From Holophagaceae bacterium UBA706 (GTDB lineage: Bacteria; Acidobacteriota; Holophagae; Holophagales; Holophagaceae), in assembly GCA_002298155.1 (NCBI GenBank), contig DBME01000196.1:4391-25145 (forward strand): a stretch of 20,755 nucleotides of DNA, read 5' to 3'. The notes beneath the pieces were generated by a model. That model ran no database searches, was not told the origin of the DNA, and was given only the letters and a program-made list of their open reading frames with translations. The translations under genes were made by a program, and so were the position numbers. Below are positions 8,501 to 15,420 of the stretch, one piece after another; position 1 is the first letter of the stretch, and each line of letters opens with the position of its first letter.

Positions 8501-8604
8501 ACCTGGCCGAGAAGATCTTCAAGCACGCCCAGAACCCCACGGTTTCCATGAGCGGGCACGGGTTCCCCCTCAGCCGGGTCAAGCAGGGAACCCAGGCCCC
8601 CTAG
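5548..8604 (+). CDS. Secreted WD40-repeat protein with C-terminal caspase-like peptidase domain
   Basis: This 1018-aa protein starts at an ATG with CGGGAG upstream. Its signal peptide ends LLPGPASAQ (about residue 36). WD40 blades are clear near residues 75-80 (IRTWDTATG), 119-126 (VRLWDLETG), 161-168 (ARVWDLESG) and 569-574 (TRLWDVATG), with degenerate blades between them. GEWIVTTPEGYYNASPDG (about 588-606) is the typical link from propeller to protease in bacterial WD40-caspase proteins. The C-terminal domain (about 755-1010) has KPNLHALVVGIQEF at its start, catalytic His843 in YLASHG and Cys895 in IDTCNAG, so the dyad is intact. The propeller probably recognises a partner or substrate. Physiological targets of bacterial orthocaspases are mostly unknown. 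It is transcribed in the same direction as the Sel1-caspase gene but belongs to a clearly different architecture, so the two are not simple duplicates. Confidence 0.93.
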   Translation: MAAFVRSGSHCRTLRACLRALAVLAWLLLPGPASAQAPEIYLQGGFKTGNDFNGGQELAFSPDGSTLAAVSGGTVIRTWDTATGREQRTLTGHTDVVKCVAFLPDGKRLLSSGWDKTVRLWDLETGRLIRTLFGHKDSVRSIAVSADGTVAASIEKLVARVWDLESGALVATIPSPPDPGNMPGYITPFWWVGITPDSSKVLVSKINGEFMVVGVRERRVLETWNRDKLGIYWSPGNLGLAADGRMVLADTSALIHLDPDRGEGVRRKMPDVGEILYLSPDGSTLVGRSRKDQVFHVYDGEGKERLALPYKDGVVSWAFSPATGRVALSALGDFLKVYDLATGKEVLDFSSPAPLPGGAIFSTDGGSISIDVQLPLKGGVAGLEAWTSRWNLAEASLDGFSSLTAFHNEVMRMFAAGGEAASKASAMVKAQTALRVDRIYFSPYDPQNRCYWFVNSEPDSMISGSPYMTVFKIDAKGPNDFDACQSSNRPNWKVFKRFQAHASKVTAHAVTYQHNLVATGSTDRTINLFAYGSFTLLRTLKGHLGTITNLSFSPDGTRLLSQSEDLTTRLWDVATGRELGRFVRFNDGEWIVTTPEGYYNASPDGDRHLNVRVGTEVFGIDNYREAFFRPDLVKVALSGGSMEGYRTLAEIKPAPKVTFAGMPVVSAASEAKVTLRLVDRGGGIGDVRLFLNGSAVVLDNGRGLAVVGKEKDGAVLRSYNLKLLPGANIIRAAAFNADNSMQGNSASLTVEAGAQAARKPNLHALVVGIQEFRNPKLKLKYAVADAQLFADTLRKGAQGLFGQVRITTLVTREATTRDKLVAAMAAYKDIQPDDVFILYLASHGTVDDGEYFLITSNVGPLGTERLRTDALTQGMLKEMVANVPSTKKLIVIDTCNAGQMGKAMQAALLTRGMSEETAIKVLSRAVGSTILSASTSTQEALEGYKGHGLFTWTLTQGMLGKADKGGSGVVQTTELAAYVEGEVPDLAEKIFKHAQNPTVSMSGHGFPLSRVKQGTQAP

Positions 8605-8651
8605 CCGCACGCCCCGAAGGGTGGCGTAGAATGCCTTCCTGGAGGGCCCCC

Positions 8652-9578
8652 ATGCAGCACACCACCTTCGGCCGCACCGGCCTCGACGTCTCCCGCGTCG
8701 CCTTCGGCGCGGGCCCCATCGGCTACCTGGGCACCTCCCAGGAGCAGGCCGGGCGGGTCCTCAACCTCCTGCTGGACCGCGGCGTCAACGTCATCGACAC
8801 CGCCGCCTCCTACCTGGGCTCGGAGGAGCTCATCGGCGCCGCCGTGGGCCACCGCCGGGACGCCTTCGTGCTGGTCTCCAAATGCGGTCGCAAGGTGGAG
8901 GGCCTCGAGGGCGAGGACTGGTCCGCCGACCTCGTGACCCGCACCGTGGACCGTTCCCTGCGCCGCCTGGGCACGGACCACCTGGACGTGATGCTGCTCC
9001 ACTCCTGCAAGCTGGAGGTGCTGCGCCGGGGCGAGGCCCTGGGCGCGCTCCTCCGGGCCAAGGAGGCCGGCAAGATCCGCTTCGCCGGCTACTCCGGCGA
9101 CAACGAGGCCGCGGCCTTCGCCGCCACGATGCCCGGGGTGGACGTGCTCATGTGCTCGGCCAACATCTGCGACCAGGCCAACCTGGAGGAGGCGCTGCCC
9201 GCCGCCGCCGCCTCCGGGGTGGCCGTCATCGCCAAGCGCACCGTGGCCAACGGCGCCTGGAAGCCCCTGGACGCCCAGATGGGCATCTACCGGGACTACG
9301 TGAAGCCCTACGTGGAACGGTTCGCCGCCATGGGCCTCGACCCCCGGGACCTGGGGTTCGAAGGGCCCGGGGACTGGGCCGAGATCGCCCTGCGCTTCAC
9401 CCTGGCCCAGCCCGCCATCCACGTCCTTTCCATCGGCACCACGAGCGTGGCCAACGCCGAAGTGAACCTGGCGCTGCTGGAGAAAGGTCCTCTGCCGGCC
9501 CCCGCGGTGGCGAGGATCCGCGAGGCCTTCCTGGCCGCCCGGACCCGATCAGGGAATCCTTGGCCTGGCCTGACCTAG
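8652..9578 (+). CDS. Aldo/keto reductase without export signal
   Basis: This is a 308-aa protein. The ATG at 8652 is chosen because GGAGG ends six bases before it and the family N-terminus (MQHTTFGRTGLDVSRVAFGAGPIGYLG) begins there; the ATG at 8631 only adds seven residues. The aldo/keto reductase tetrad is complete: Asp49 in NVIDTAASYLG, Tyr54, Lys77 in VSKCGRK and His117 in MLLHSC. The fold is an NAD(P)H-dependent TIM barrel that reduces aldehydes or ketones; the substrate is not predictable. No signal peptide is visible, so it is cytosolic. It is the first of three same-strand genes and is separated from the GYF_2 gene by 104 bases. A second, Tat-exported family member follows that gene. 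Confidence 0.92.
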   Translation: MQHTTFGRTGLDVSRVAFGAGPIGYLGTSQEQAGRVLNLLLDRGVNVIDTAASYLGSEELIGAAVGHRRDAFVLVSKCGRKVEGLEGEDWSADLVTRTVDRSLRRLGTDHLDVMLLHSCKLEVLRRGEALGALLRAKEAGKIRFAGYSGDNEAAAFAATMPGVDVLMCSANICDQANLEEALPAAAASGVAVIAKRTVANGAWKPLDAQMGIYRDYVKPYVERFAAMGLDPRDLGFEGPGDWAEIALRFTLAQPAIHVLSIGTTSVANAEVNLALLEKGPLPAPAVARIREAFLAARTRSGNPWPGLT

Positions 9579-9682
9579 TCGGCCTCCCGCACGCTCTGCA
9601 GAAGGAGTAATGTAGTCCTGGCTCCCGATCGCGATGACGTGGTCAAGGGAACCCGGAAGTCACCGATCACTGGAGGCCCGCC

Positions 9683-10627
9683 ATGGGTGAGGAAGCGGTT
9701 TGGTACTATTCGACCGGAGGCCAGGAGAAGGTCGGCCCCATGACCTGGGAAGCGGTTGAGGCGGCCAAACAAGCTGGCACGATCCACAACGGGACCATGG
9801 TCTGGGCGCCCCACCTCCCCACCTGGGTCCAGCTGGGCACCCTCATGGAGCCTGCGCCTCCCGCGCCGCCGCCTCCCCCCATGGCCCCGCCGGTCATGGG
9901 CGCTCCCGCCATGGCGGCCCCTTCCTTGGGCGGCGCCGGCATGCAGCCCTCGTACGGCATGCAGATCGACGCCCCCGGGGCAAAGGCCTCCCTCAATTGC
10001 GGCATCGGGGCCCTGGTGACAGCGCTCTTCTGCTTTCCGGCCTCGGTCGTCCTGGCCATCTTCGCCATCACGAACGGCAACAAGGCCCAGCGCATGGCCG
10101 AGGAGAACCCGCAGGCCTACCTCAAGCCCGGCACGGGGGGCAAGACCATGGCCATCATCGCCCTCGCGGTCCTCCCTGTCCTGGCCATCATCGGCATAAT
10201 CAGCGCCATCGCCATCCCGGCGCTGCTCAGCCAGAGGGCCCGCGCCCGGGACAAGACGGCCATCTACAACATGGAAGGCCACCTGGGGGACCTGGTGGGC
10301 GAATGGGACAAGGGCAAGGAACTGGGCCGGCCCGAATCCGACATCAAGACGGCGATGGAGACGTCCCTGCAGCAGACCACCGCGAACGAGAAGAACCCCT
10401 GGAACGAGGCGGTTCCCGCCTACAGCTACACGATCGCGGTGACCTCGGGCCAGACGGCGGATTCCTTCGAGGAAGCTGTCCTGGAGCAGGTGACGGAACT
10501 GGGGCAGGCCGTCTACTACATCCAGTACCCTGCCGTTTACCAGCCCGGCTACATCGTGGGCGCCGTGAGGATCAATGGCGTGGTCAAGGGTTCCAGTACC
10601 GTCGTCAAGGTCGCGGCCATCGAGTAG
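9683..10627 (+). CDS. GYF_2-domain membrane protein with DUF4190-like segment and pilin-like helix
   Basis: This 314-aa protein has GGAGG seven bases before its ATG. Residues 6-55 are a GYF_2 (DUF4339) domain: WYYSTGGQEKVGPMTWEAV...GTMVWAPHLPTWVQL. A Pro/Ala/Met-rich linker follows (56-95). A first membrane segment (107-129, CGIGALVTALFCFPASVVLAIFAI) and the following NGNKAQRMAEENP resemble DUF4190. A second hydrophobic segment (155-180) runs into IGIISAIAIPALLSQRARARDKTA, which looks like the N-terminal helix of type IV pilins but lacks the GFTLIE prepilin cleavage site. The C-terminal 110 residues are soluble and unrecognised (TTANEKNPWNEAVPAYSY...). It is probably an inner-membrane protein; GYF_2 domains are thought to bind proline-rich peptides. 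It ends three bases before the Tat aldo/keto reductase, so the two are probably co-translated. Confidence 0.85.
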   Translation: MGEEAVWYYSTGGQEKVGPMTWEAVEAAKQAGTIHNGTMVWAPHLPTWVQLGTLMEPAPPAPPPPPMAPPVMGAPAMAAPSLGGAGMQPSYGMQIDAPGAKASLNCGIGALVTALFCFPASVVLAIFAITNGNKAQRMAEENPQAYLKPGTGGKTMAIIALAVLPVLAIIGIISAIAIPALLSQRARARDKTAIYNMEGHLGDLVGEWDKGKELGRPESDIKTAMETSLQQTTANEKNPWNEAVPAYSYTIAVTSGQTADSFEEAVLEQVTELGQAVYYIQYPAVYQPGYIVGAVRINGVVKGSSTVVKVAAIE

Positions 10628-10630
10628 CCC

Positions 10631-11713
10631 ATGACCACCCCCGCCGATTCCCCTACCGGATCGATCGACCGCCGCGGCCTCCTGAAGATGGGGGCCGGGG
10701 CGGCCTTGGGCCTGTGGGCCTACCGCCTCGGCGGGGAGGCACCCCCGGCGCCCTCGCCCCGGCGCAAGCATGAGGCGCCCTGGAATCCCGTGACGGCCCG
10801 GGCCATGCCCACCCGCAACCTGGGCCGCACGGGGCACCTGGTGGGGATCTTCAGCCTGGGGGGGCAGGCTGCGATCGAACAACCGAACAATGAAGCCGTG
10901 GCGGTGCCCATCCTGGAGCGTGCCCTGGACCTGGGCATCAACTACCTGGACACCTCCGCCCGGTACGGCGGCGACGCCCGCTGGAGCGAACAGTACGTCG
11001 GCAAGGTCATGAAGCACCGGCGCCGCGAGGCCTTCCTTGCCACCAAGACCCACGACCGCACCCGGGACGGTTCGCTGCGGCTCCTGGAAACCTCCCTGCG
11101 CCTGCTCCAGACCGACCACGTGGACCTGTGGCAGCTGCACGCCATGTCCACCCACGACGACGTGGACAAGGTGTGCGCCAAGGGCGGGGCCCTGGAAGCC
11201 TTCCAGGAGGCCCGTGAGCAGGGCATGGTGCGCTTCCTGGGCCTCAGCGGCCATACGGATCCCGCGGTGCTCATGGAGGCCATCAAGCGCTTCCCCTTCG
11301 ACACCGTGCTCATGGCCTTCAATGCCGCCGATCCCTTCCACCTGAGCTTCAAGCCCCTGCTCGAACTGGCCGTGGAAAAGCAGATGGGGATCATCGGCAT
11401 GAAGATCCCCGCCCGGGGCCGCCTCCTCACGGGCTACACGCCGCCCCCCCTGGAGCAGCAGAAGGGCGCCGTGAAGATCACCCGCCCCGGCACCCTGAGC
11501 ATGAAGGAGGCCATGGGCTACGTGCTGAGCCACGCCGTGTCCACGGTCATCCTCGGCGTGGACACCCTCGCCCAGCTGGAGGAGGACGTGGCCATCGCCC
11601 GGACCTTCACGCCCTATTCGCCGGCGCAGCTGGCGGATCTGGAGCGCCGGGCCTTCCCCGTGTCGGGCCAGGCCCAGTGGTACAAGCGGGACGCCCCCCA
11701 GAATCCGAAATAG
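10631..11713 (+). CDS. Tat-exported aldo/keto reductase
   Basis: This is a 360-aa protein. The N-terminus carries a twin-arginine signal (SIDRRGLLKMGAGAALGLWAYRLGG, Arg14-Arg15), so it should be folded and loaded with cofactor before export. The reductase body begins near residue 59 (MPTRNLGRTGHLVGIFSLGG) and retains the tetrad Asp107 (NYLDTSARYGG), Tyr112, Lys139 (LATKTH) and His170 (LWQLHAMS). NADPH is not freely available in the periplasm, so export of such an enzyme implies tightly bound cofactor or another electron donor; that part is inference. Its ATG follows the previous stop by three bases and has no good ribosome binding site, indicating translational coupling to the GYF_2 gene. It is only distantly similar to the aldo/keto reductase at 8652, so a recent duplication is unlikely. 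Confidence 0.92.
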   Translation: MTTPADSPTGSIDRRGLLKMGAGAALGLWAYRLGGEAPPAPSPRRKHEAPWNPVTARAMPTRNLGRTGHLVGIFSLGGQAAIEQPNNEAVAVPILERALDLGINYLDTSARYGGDARWSEQYVGKVMKHRRREAFLATKTHDRTRDGSLRLLETSLRLLQTDHVDLWQLHAMSTHDDVDKVCAKGGALEAFQEAREQGMVRFLGLSGHTDPAVLMEAIKRFPFDTVLMAFNAADPFHLSFKPLLELAVEKQMGIIGMKIPARGRLLTGYTPPPLEQQKGAVKITRPGTLSMKEAMGYVLSHAVSTVILGVDTLAQLEEDVAIARTFTPYSPAQLADLERRAFPVSGQAQWYKRDAPQNPK

Positions 11714-11811
11714 GAAAGGGACTAATCCGACGGACAGGGTTGGGGCGTATACCGTCCGAACCTACCCCGACCCGCAAGGGCGATTCCTGGCCCAGTCCAC
11801 CGGAGGCAGCC

Positions 11812-12564
11812 ATGTACTTCGCACGGCCCATCGCGGCCCTAGTCCTCGCCGTAGCTCCGCTCCTCGCCCAGGAGCAGATCATCCAGCCCGCCAAACCCGA
11901 GCGCACCACGGAGACCCGCACCGTGGCCCTGGCCCCGGGATCCACCCTGAAGGTTGAAAACGTCAACGGGTTCATCCGGGTGGAAGCCTGGGATCGGAAC
12001 GAAGTGCAGTTTTCAGGCGACTTCAAGCCCAGCAGCAAGGACGAGCACGTCAAGGTGGTCATGGGCGCCGGCGACCACAGCCTGGTCATCAAGGGCGTCT
12101 ATCCCAAGAACAGCGGCTGGCACTTCCACTACCGCAGCCCCGAATGCGACATGACCCTCAAGGTCCCCCGGGAGCTCAAGATCACCCTCGAGACCGTCAA
12201 CGGCGCCATCAACCTGCGCGGGACCTCGGGCTCCGCCAGCCTGGAATCCGTGAACGGATCCATCAACCTCGCCCAGGTCCAGGGCGCCATCAAGCTCGAG
12301 ACCGTCAACGGCGGGATCCGGGGCGAGGCCCTGGACAGCCGGGGGCAGGCCCTCTCCGCCGAGAGCGTGAACGGGGGCATCGACCTCCAGGTGGCGGGCC
12401 TCAAGGGCCGCCTCAAGGCCACCACCGTCAACGGGGGCATCCATTTCAAGCCCGCCGGGGCCCAGGACGTGGAGATCAAGCCCCACAAGGTGACCGCCAC
12501 CTTCCCTGGGGGGAACGAAACCATCAGCCTCAGCACCGTCAATGGCGGCATCAGCCTCCAGTGA
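11812..12564 (+). CDS. Secreted DUF4097-type beta-solenoid repeat protein
   Basis: This is a 250-aa protein. The ATG at 11812 has GGAGG ten bases upstream and opens a signal peptide (MYFARPIAALVLAVAPLLAQ); the longer open frame upstream lacks both. After a short lead, the sequence is built from strands marked by V-N-G, at residues 51, 129, 147, 165, 186, 206 and 243. Typical rungs are ETVNGAINLRG, ESVNGSINLAQ, ETVNGGIRGE, ESVNGGIDLQ, TTVNGGIHFK and STVNGGISLQ. This is the pattern of DUF4097 proteins, predicted right-handed beta-helices found in many bacterial envelopes and of unproven function. It lies between the Tat reductase and the M13 peptidase, with about 95 bases on either side, and may have its own promoter. 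Confidence 0.88.
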   Translation: MYFARPIAALVLAVAPLLAQEQIIQPAKPERTTETRTVALAPGSTLKVENVNGFIRVEAWDRNEVQFSGDFKPSSKDEHVKVVMGAGDHSLVIKGVYPKNSGWHFHYRSPECDMTLKVPRELKITLETVNGAINLRGTSGSASLESVNGSINLAQVQGAIKLETVNGGIRGEALDSRGQALSAESVNGGIDLQVAGLKGRLKATTVNGGIHFKPAGAQDVEIKPHKVTATFPGGNETISLSTVNGGISLQ

Positions 12565-12611
12565 GGGCCGGGGACTACCTCGACTTGCGAGATATTTCCT
12601 AAACCCGGGTC

Positions 12612-12651
12612 CCGTCTCCTGCGTTAACTTTGAAACCCTCAAAGGAGACGG
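12612..12651 (+). promoter_or_regulatory. Leader hairpin that covers the ribosome binding site of the M13 peptidase
   Basis: ccgtctcct (12612-12620) is exactly complementary to aggagacgg (12643-12651), a 9-bp stem that includes the GGAG of the ribosome binding site AAAGGAG (12641-12647). Inside the loop, ctttga (12628-12633) and tcaaag (12639-12644) form a second 6-bp stem that also takes in AAAG. Either fold would hide the ribosome binding site, which suggests translational control. This has been seen only in sequence. Confidence 0.5.
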
Positions 12652-12658
12652 TGACCCT

Positions 12659-14770
12659 ATGCACAGAAACGGAATTTTCGCGAAACTGGTCGTGGGCGCC
12701 CTGATCGTCGCGACGCCCATCCTGGCCCAGCAGGCTCCCGCCAAGGCTCCCGCCAAGGCCGCCGCCAAGGCACACGCCAAGGCTGCCGCCGCGACGCCGG
12801 CCAACAAGCCCGCCCTCGGCACCTTCGGCTTCGACACCGCGGGCATGGACCGCACGGTCACCCCCGGCAACGACTTCGGCACCTTCGCCAGTGGCACCTA
12901 CCTGCGCAACCTGACCATCCCCAACGACCGCGCCGGCTTCGGCATGTTCACGATGCTGCGCGACCTGAGCCAGGAACGCACCCGCAAGATCATCGAGGCC
13001 TCCGCCGCCCAGAAGGGCGCCAAGCCCGGTTCCGAGGCCCAGAAGGTCGGGGACTTCTACGGCAGCTTCATGGACGAGGCCGCCATCGAGGCCCTGGGCA
13101 CCGCCCCCCTCAAGCCCCATCTGGAAGCCATCGCCAAGATTTCGGACCGCACCCAGCTGGTGCGCGCGTTCGGTGCGGCCTCCCGCCTGGGCATCAACAC
13201 GCCCGTGGGCGCCGGCCCCATGCAGGACCTCAAGAACCCCGAGATCTTCTCCGTCTACGTCGGCCAGGGCGGCCTGGGCCTGCCCGACCGCGACTACTAT
13301 GTCGACCTGGCGAACCCCAAGTTCGCCGAGATCCGCGACAAGTACGTCGTGCACATGACCAGCATGCTGCGCCTGGCCGGGATCACCGAGCCTGAAGCCA
13401 AGGCCAAGGCGATCTTCGCGCTCGAGACCAAGATCGCCACCCTGCACTGGGACAAGGTCGCCCAGCGCCAGATCGACAAGCTCTACAACCCCGTCGCCCG
13501 CCAGGACCTCGATGCCGCCTACCCCGGCGTCGACTGGACCGCCCTGTTCACCGCCATCGGCGTGCAGGACCAGAAGCAGCTGATCATGGCGCACCCCAGC
13601 GCCATCAAGGGCATCGCCCAGCTCATCGCCACCGAGTCCCTGGACACCTGGAAGGACTACCTGGCCTTCCACACCATCGAGGACGCGGCCCCCTTCCTTC
13701 CCAAGGCCTTCGTGGACGAGCGCTTCGCCTTCTACGGCAAGGTCCTCTCCGGCCAGCCCGAGAACCAGCCCCGCTGGAAGCGCGGCGTGGACATGACCAC
13801 CGCCTCCCTGGGCGAGGCCGTGGGCAAGCTGTACGTCGCCGAATACTTCCCCCCCGCCTCCAAGGCCGCCGCCGACGCCCTGGTGAAGAACATCATCGCC
13901 GCCATGGACCAGCGCCTGGCCAACCTCACCTGGATGGACCCCAAGACCAAGGCCGAGGCCCGGCTCAAGCTGGCCGCCTTCACGCCCAAGATCGGCTACC
14001 CCTCCAAGTGGCGTGACTACTCCAAGCTCGAGATCCGCCGCGGCGACGCCATGGGCAACGCCATCCGCGTGGCCGAGTTCAGCTTCAACCGCGAGCTCGA
14101 GAAGATCGGCAAGCCCATCGACCGCACCGAGTGGGGCATGACGCCCATGACGGTCAACGCCTATGCCAATCCCCTCTGGAACGAGATCGTGTTCCCGGCC
14201 GCCATCCTGCAGCCGCCCTTCTTCGACGCCAACGCCGATCCCGCGGTGAACTACGGCGCCATCGGGGCCGTCATCGGCCACGAGATCAGCCACCACTTCG
14301 ACGATCAGGGCCGCAAGTTCGACAAGCAGGGCAAGCTGTCCGACTGGTGGACGGAAGAGGACGCCAAGCGCTTCAAGGTCCTCTGCGACCAGGTCGTGGC
14401 CCAGTACGCCGCCTACGAGCCCCTGCCCAGCACCCACGTGAACGGCGAACTGACCCTCGGCGAGAACATCGCCGACCTGGCCGGCGTCACCGTCGCCCTG
14501 GACGCCTACCACGCCTCCCTGAACGGCCAGCCCGACAAGCTCATCGACGGGTTCACCGGCGATCAGCGCTTCTTCCTGGGCTTCGCCCAGGTGTGGCGCG
14601 AGAAGCTCCGTGACGCCGCCCTGCTCCAGCAGGTGACCACGAACCCGCACACCCCCGGCTTCCTGCGCCCCAACGTCGTGCGAAACCTGGATGCCTGGTA
14701 CAAGGCCTTCGACGTCAAGGCCGGCGAGAAGCTCTACCTGGAACCCGCCGCCCGCATCAAGGTCTGGTAG
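12659..14770 (+). CDS. Secreted M13-family (neprilysin/PepO-like) zinc metallopeptidase
   Basis: This 703-aa protein is close to the usual M13 length. The ATG at 12659 follows AAAGGAG by 11 bases, a rather long gap, and begins a signal peptide (MHRNGIFAKLVVGALIVATPILAQ). An Ala/Lys/Pro-rich spacer (residues about 25-45) follows, then the M13 N-domain (MDRTVTPGNDFGTFASGTYLRN). The catalytic domain has NAYANP substrate-binding residues, the zinc motif His541-Glu542-I-S-His545 (GHEISHHFDD) and the third ligand Glu602 in LGENIADLAG. The C-terminus IKVW matches the conserved final tryptophan of the family. It should cleave oligopeptides outside the cytoplasm. All catalytic residues are present. 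It is a single gene flanked by a hairpin-covered ribosome binding site and a strong downstream hairpin. Confidence 0.95.
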   Translation: MHRNGIFAKLVVGALIVATPILAQQAPAKAPAKAAAKAHAKAAAATPANKPALGTFGFDTAGMDRTVTPGNDFGTFASGTYLRNLTIPNDRAGFGMFTMLRDLSQERTRKIIEASAAQKGAKPGSEAQKVGDFYGSFMDEAAIEALGTAPLKPHLEAIAKISDRTQLVRAFGAASRLGINTPVGAGPMQDLKNPEIFSVYVGQGGLGLPDRDYYVDLANPKFAEIRDKYVVHMTSMLRLAGITEPEAKAKAIFALETKIATLHWDKVAQRQIDKLYNPVARQDLDAAYPGVDWTALFTAIGVQDQKQLIMAHPSAIKGIAQLIATESLDTWKDYLAFHTIEDAAPFLPKAFVDERFAFYGKVLSGQPENQPRWKRGVDMTTASLGEAVGKLYVAEYFPPASKAAADALVKNIIAAMDQRLANLTWMDPKTKAEARLKLAAFTPKIGYPSKWRDYSKLEIRRGDAMGNAIRVAEFSFNRELEKIGKPIDRTEWGMTPMTVNAYANPLWNEIVFPAAILQPPFFDANADPAVNYGAIGAVIGHEISHHFDDQGRKFDKQGKLSDWWTEEDAKRFKVLCDQVVAQYAAYEPLPSTHVNGELTLGENIADLAGVTVALDAYHASLNGQPDKLIDGFTGDQRFFLGFAQVWREKLRDAALLQQVTTNPHTPGFLRPNVVRNLDAWYKAFDVKAGEKLYLEPAARIKVW

Positions 14771-14784
14771 GTCCCACGCTCGTC

Positions 14785-14831
14785 GGAACCGGCGGTTCCC
14801 CCGGCCCAGGCCGGTGGGGACCGCCGGTTCC
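14785..14831 (+). terminator. Long GC-rich hairpin after the M13 peptidase gene
   Basis: The left arm ggaaccggcggttccc (from 14785) and the right arm ending ggggaccgccggttcc (to 14831) pair over about 20 bases with two small bulges and a short loop. It begins 15 bases past the stop codon. Only a weak T-run (ccttgt) follows, so it could be a poor intrinsic terminator or a 3'-end stabilising hairpin. Confidence 0.6.
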
Positions 14832-14883
14832 CTTGTATCGGGACCCGCGCCGGTGGGATCCTTGGGGCGAACGGAGACTGGCC

Positions 14884-15201
14884 ATGCACGTCATCGTCGA
14901 TTTCACCGTGGTTCCCGTGGGCGCGGGTGTTTCCCTGTCCCACTACATCGCCGAAGTGGAGCTCGTCCTCCGGGGCACCGGCCTCACCTACGAGCTGCAC
15001 GCCAACGGCACGAACATCGAAGGGGAGTGGGACCGGGTGCTGGGCGCCATCAAGGCCTGCCACGAGCGTCTTCACGCCCTGGGGGTGCCCCGCATCCACA
15101 CCGACATCAAGCTGGGCACGCGCGTGGACCGGGAGCAGCACATGGGCGAGAAGGTCGCCAGCGTCCGGGAGAAGCTGGGCGACGCCCTCGAGATCCCATG
15201 A
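14884..15201 (+). CDS. MTH1187-family thiamine-binding protein
   Basis: This 105-aa protein starts at an ATG preceded by ACGGAGA. The sequence MHVIVDFTVVPVGAGVSLSHYIAEVE...TGLTYELHANGTNIEGEWDRVL...ALGVPRIHTDIKLGTRVD is the typical single-domain pattern of the MTH1187/YkoF-like family (PF01910), whose ferredoxin-like fold forms tetramers. Some members bind thiamine or a precursor; whether this one does cannot be seen from sequence. The length matches the family. It has no signal peptide and is probably cytosolic. It appears monocistronic, with hairpins on both sides and no thiamine biosynthesis gene or TPP riboswitch in the window. Confidence 0.9.
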   Translation: MHVIVDFTVVPVGAGVSLSHYIAEVELVLRGTGLTYELHANGTNIEGEWDRVLGAIKACHERLHALGVPRIHTDIKLGTRVDREQHMGEKVASVREKLGDALEIP

Positions 15202-15268
15202 CGCAGCGGTGACAAAAACCCCAATAAGAGGCCGATTCTCAGGGATTTGTAACTTCTCTCGCGCATCC

Positions 15269-15297
15269 TTGACGCGGCCAGGGCGGAACCGAACCTA
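15269..15297 (+). promoter_or_regulatory. Possible promoter upstream of exbD-like gene
   Basis: TTGACG at 15269-15274 is a good -35 box. About 17 bases on lies aacctag, a poor -10. It is placed in the 219-base gap before the ExbD-type gene and would give a leader of roughly 120 bases that includes the hairpin at 15325-15352. Confidence 0.25.
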
Positions 15298-15324
15298 GGG
15301 CATCGCTCTTTGAGGACACCCTGC

Positions 15325-15352
15325 TGAAGCCGGCCCCCTGGGGCCGGCTTCA
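15325..15352. repeat. Perfect 13-bp inverted repeat in the gap before exbD-like gene
   Basis: tgaagccggcccc and its exact complement ggggccggcttca are separated by two bases, which leaves a four-base or larger loop when folded. No T-run follows on either strand, so an intrinsic terminator is doubtful; a leader structure is equally likely. A smaller hairpin (caggcc-ttc-ggcctg, 15384-15398) follows just before the ribosome binding site. The rest of the 15202-15420 gap holds nothing else I recognise. Confidence 0.55.
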
Positions 15353-15420
15353 TGCCGTACCCGCAGCACCCGCACCACCGTGCCAGGCCTTCGGCCTGCC
15401 CCCAACCCGAGGAGGACCCC

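Noticed and set aside
437..8604. Defence island with caspase effector
   Set aside because: Both caspase proteins have signal peptides, and no nucleotidyltransferase, reverse transcriptase, STAND ATPase, Cas gene or other phage-sensing partner is present.
9602..9616. AAGGAG followed by ATG TAG, a start-stop element
   Set aside because: The ribosome binding site to ATG gap is only two bases and nothing else supports a leader element; probably chance.
12542..12658. Upstream in-frame extension of the M13 peptidase from 12542
   Set aside because: It overlaps the end of the DUF4097 gene in another frame, and the signal peptide begins only at 12659.
15202..15420. Riboswitch (for example TPP) in the gap after the thiamine-binding gene
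   Set aside because: No TPP-type conserved core is visible, and the position is downstream of that gene rather than upstream.
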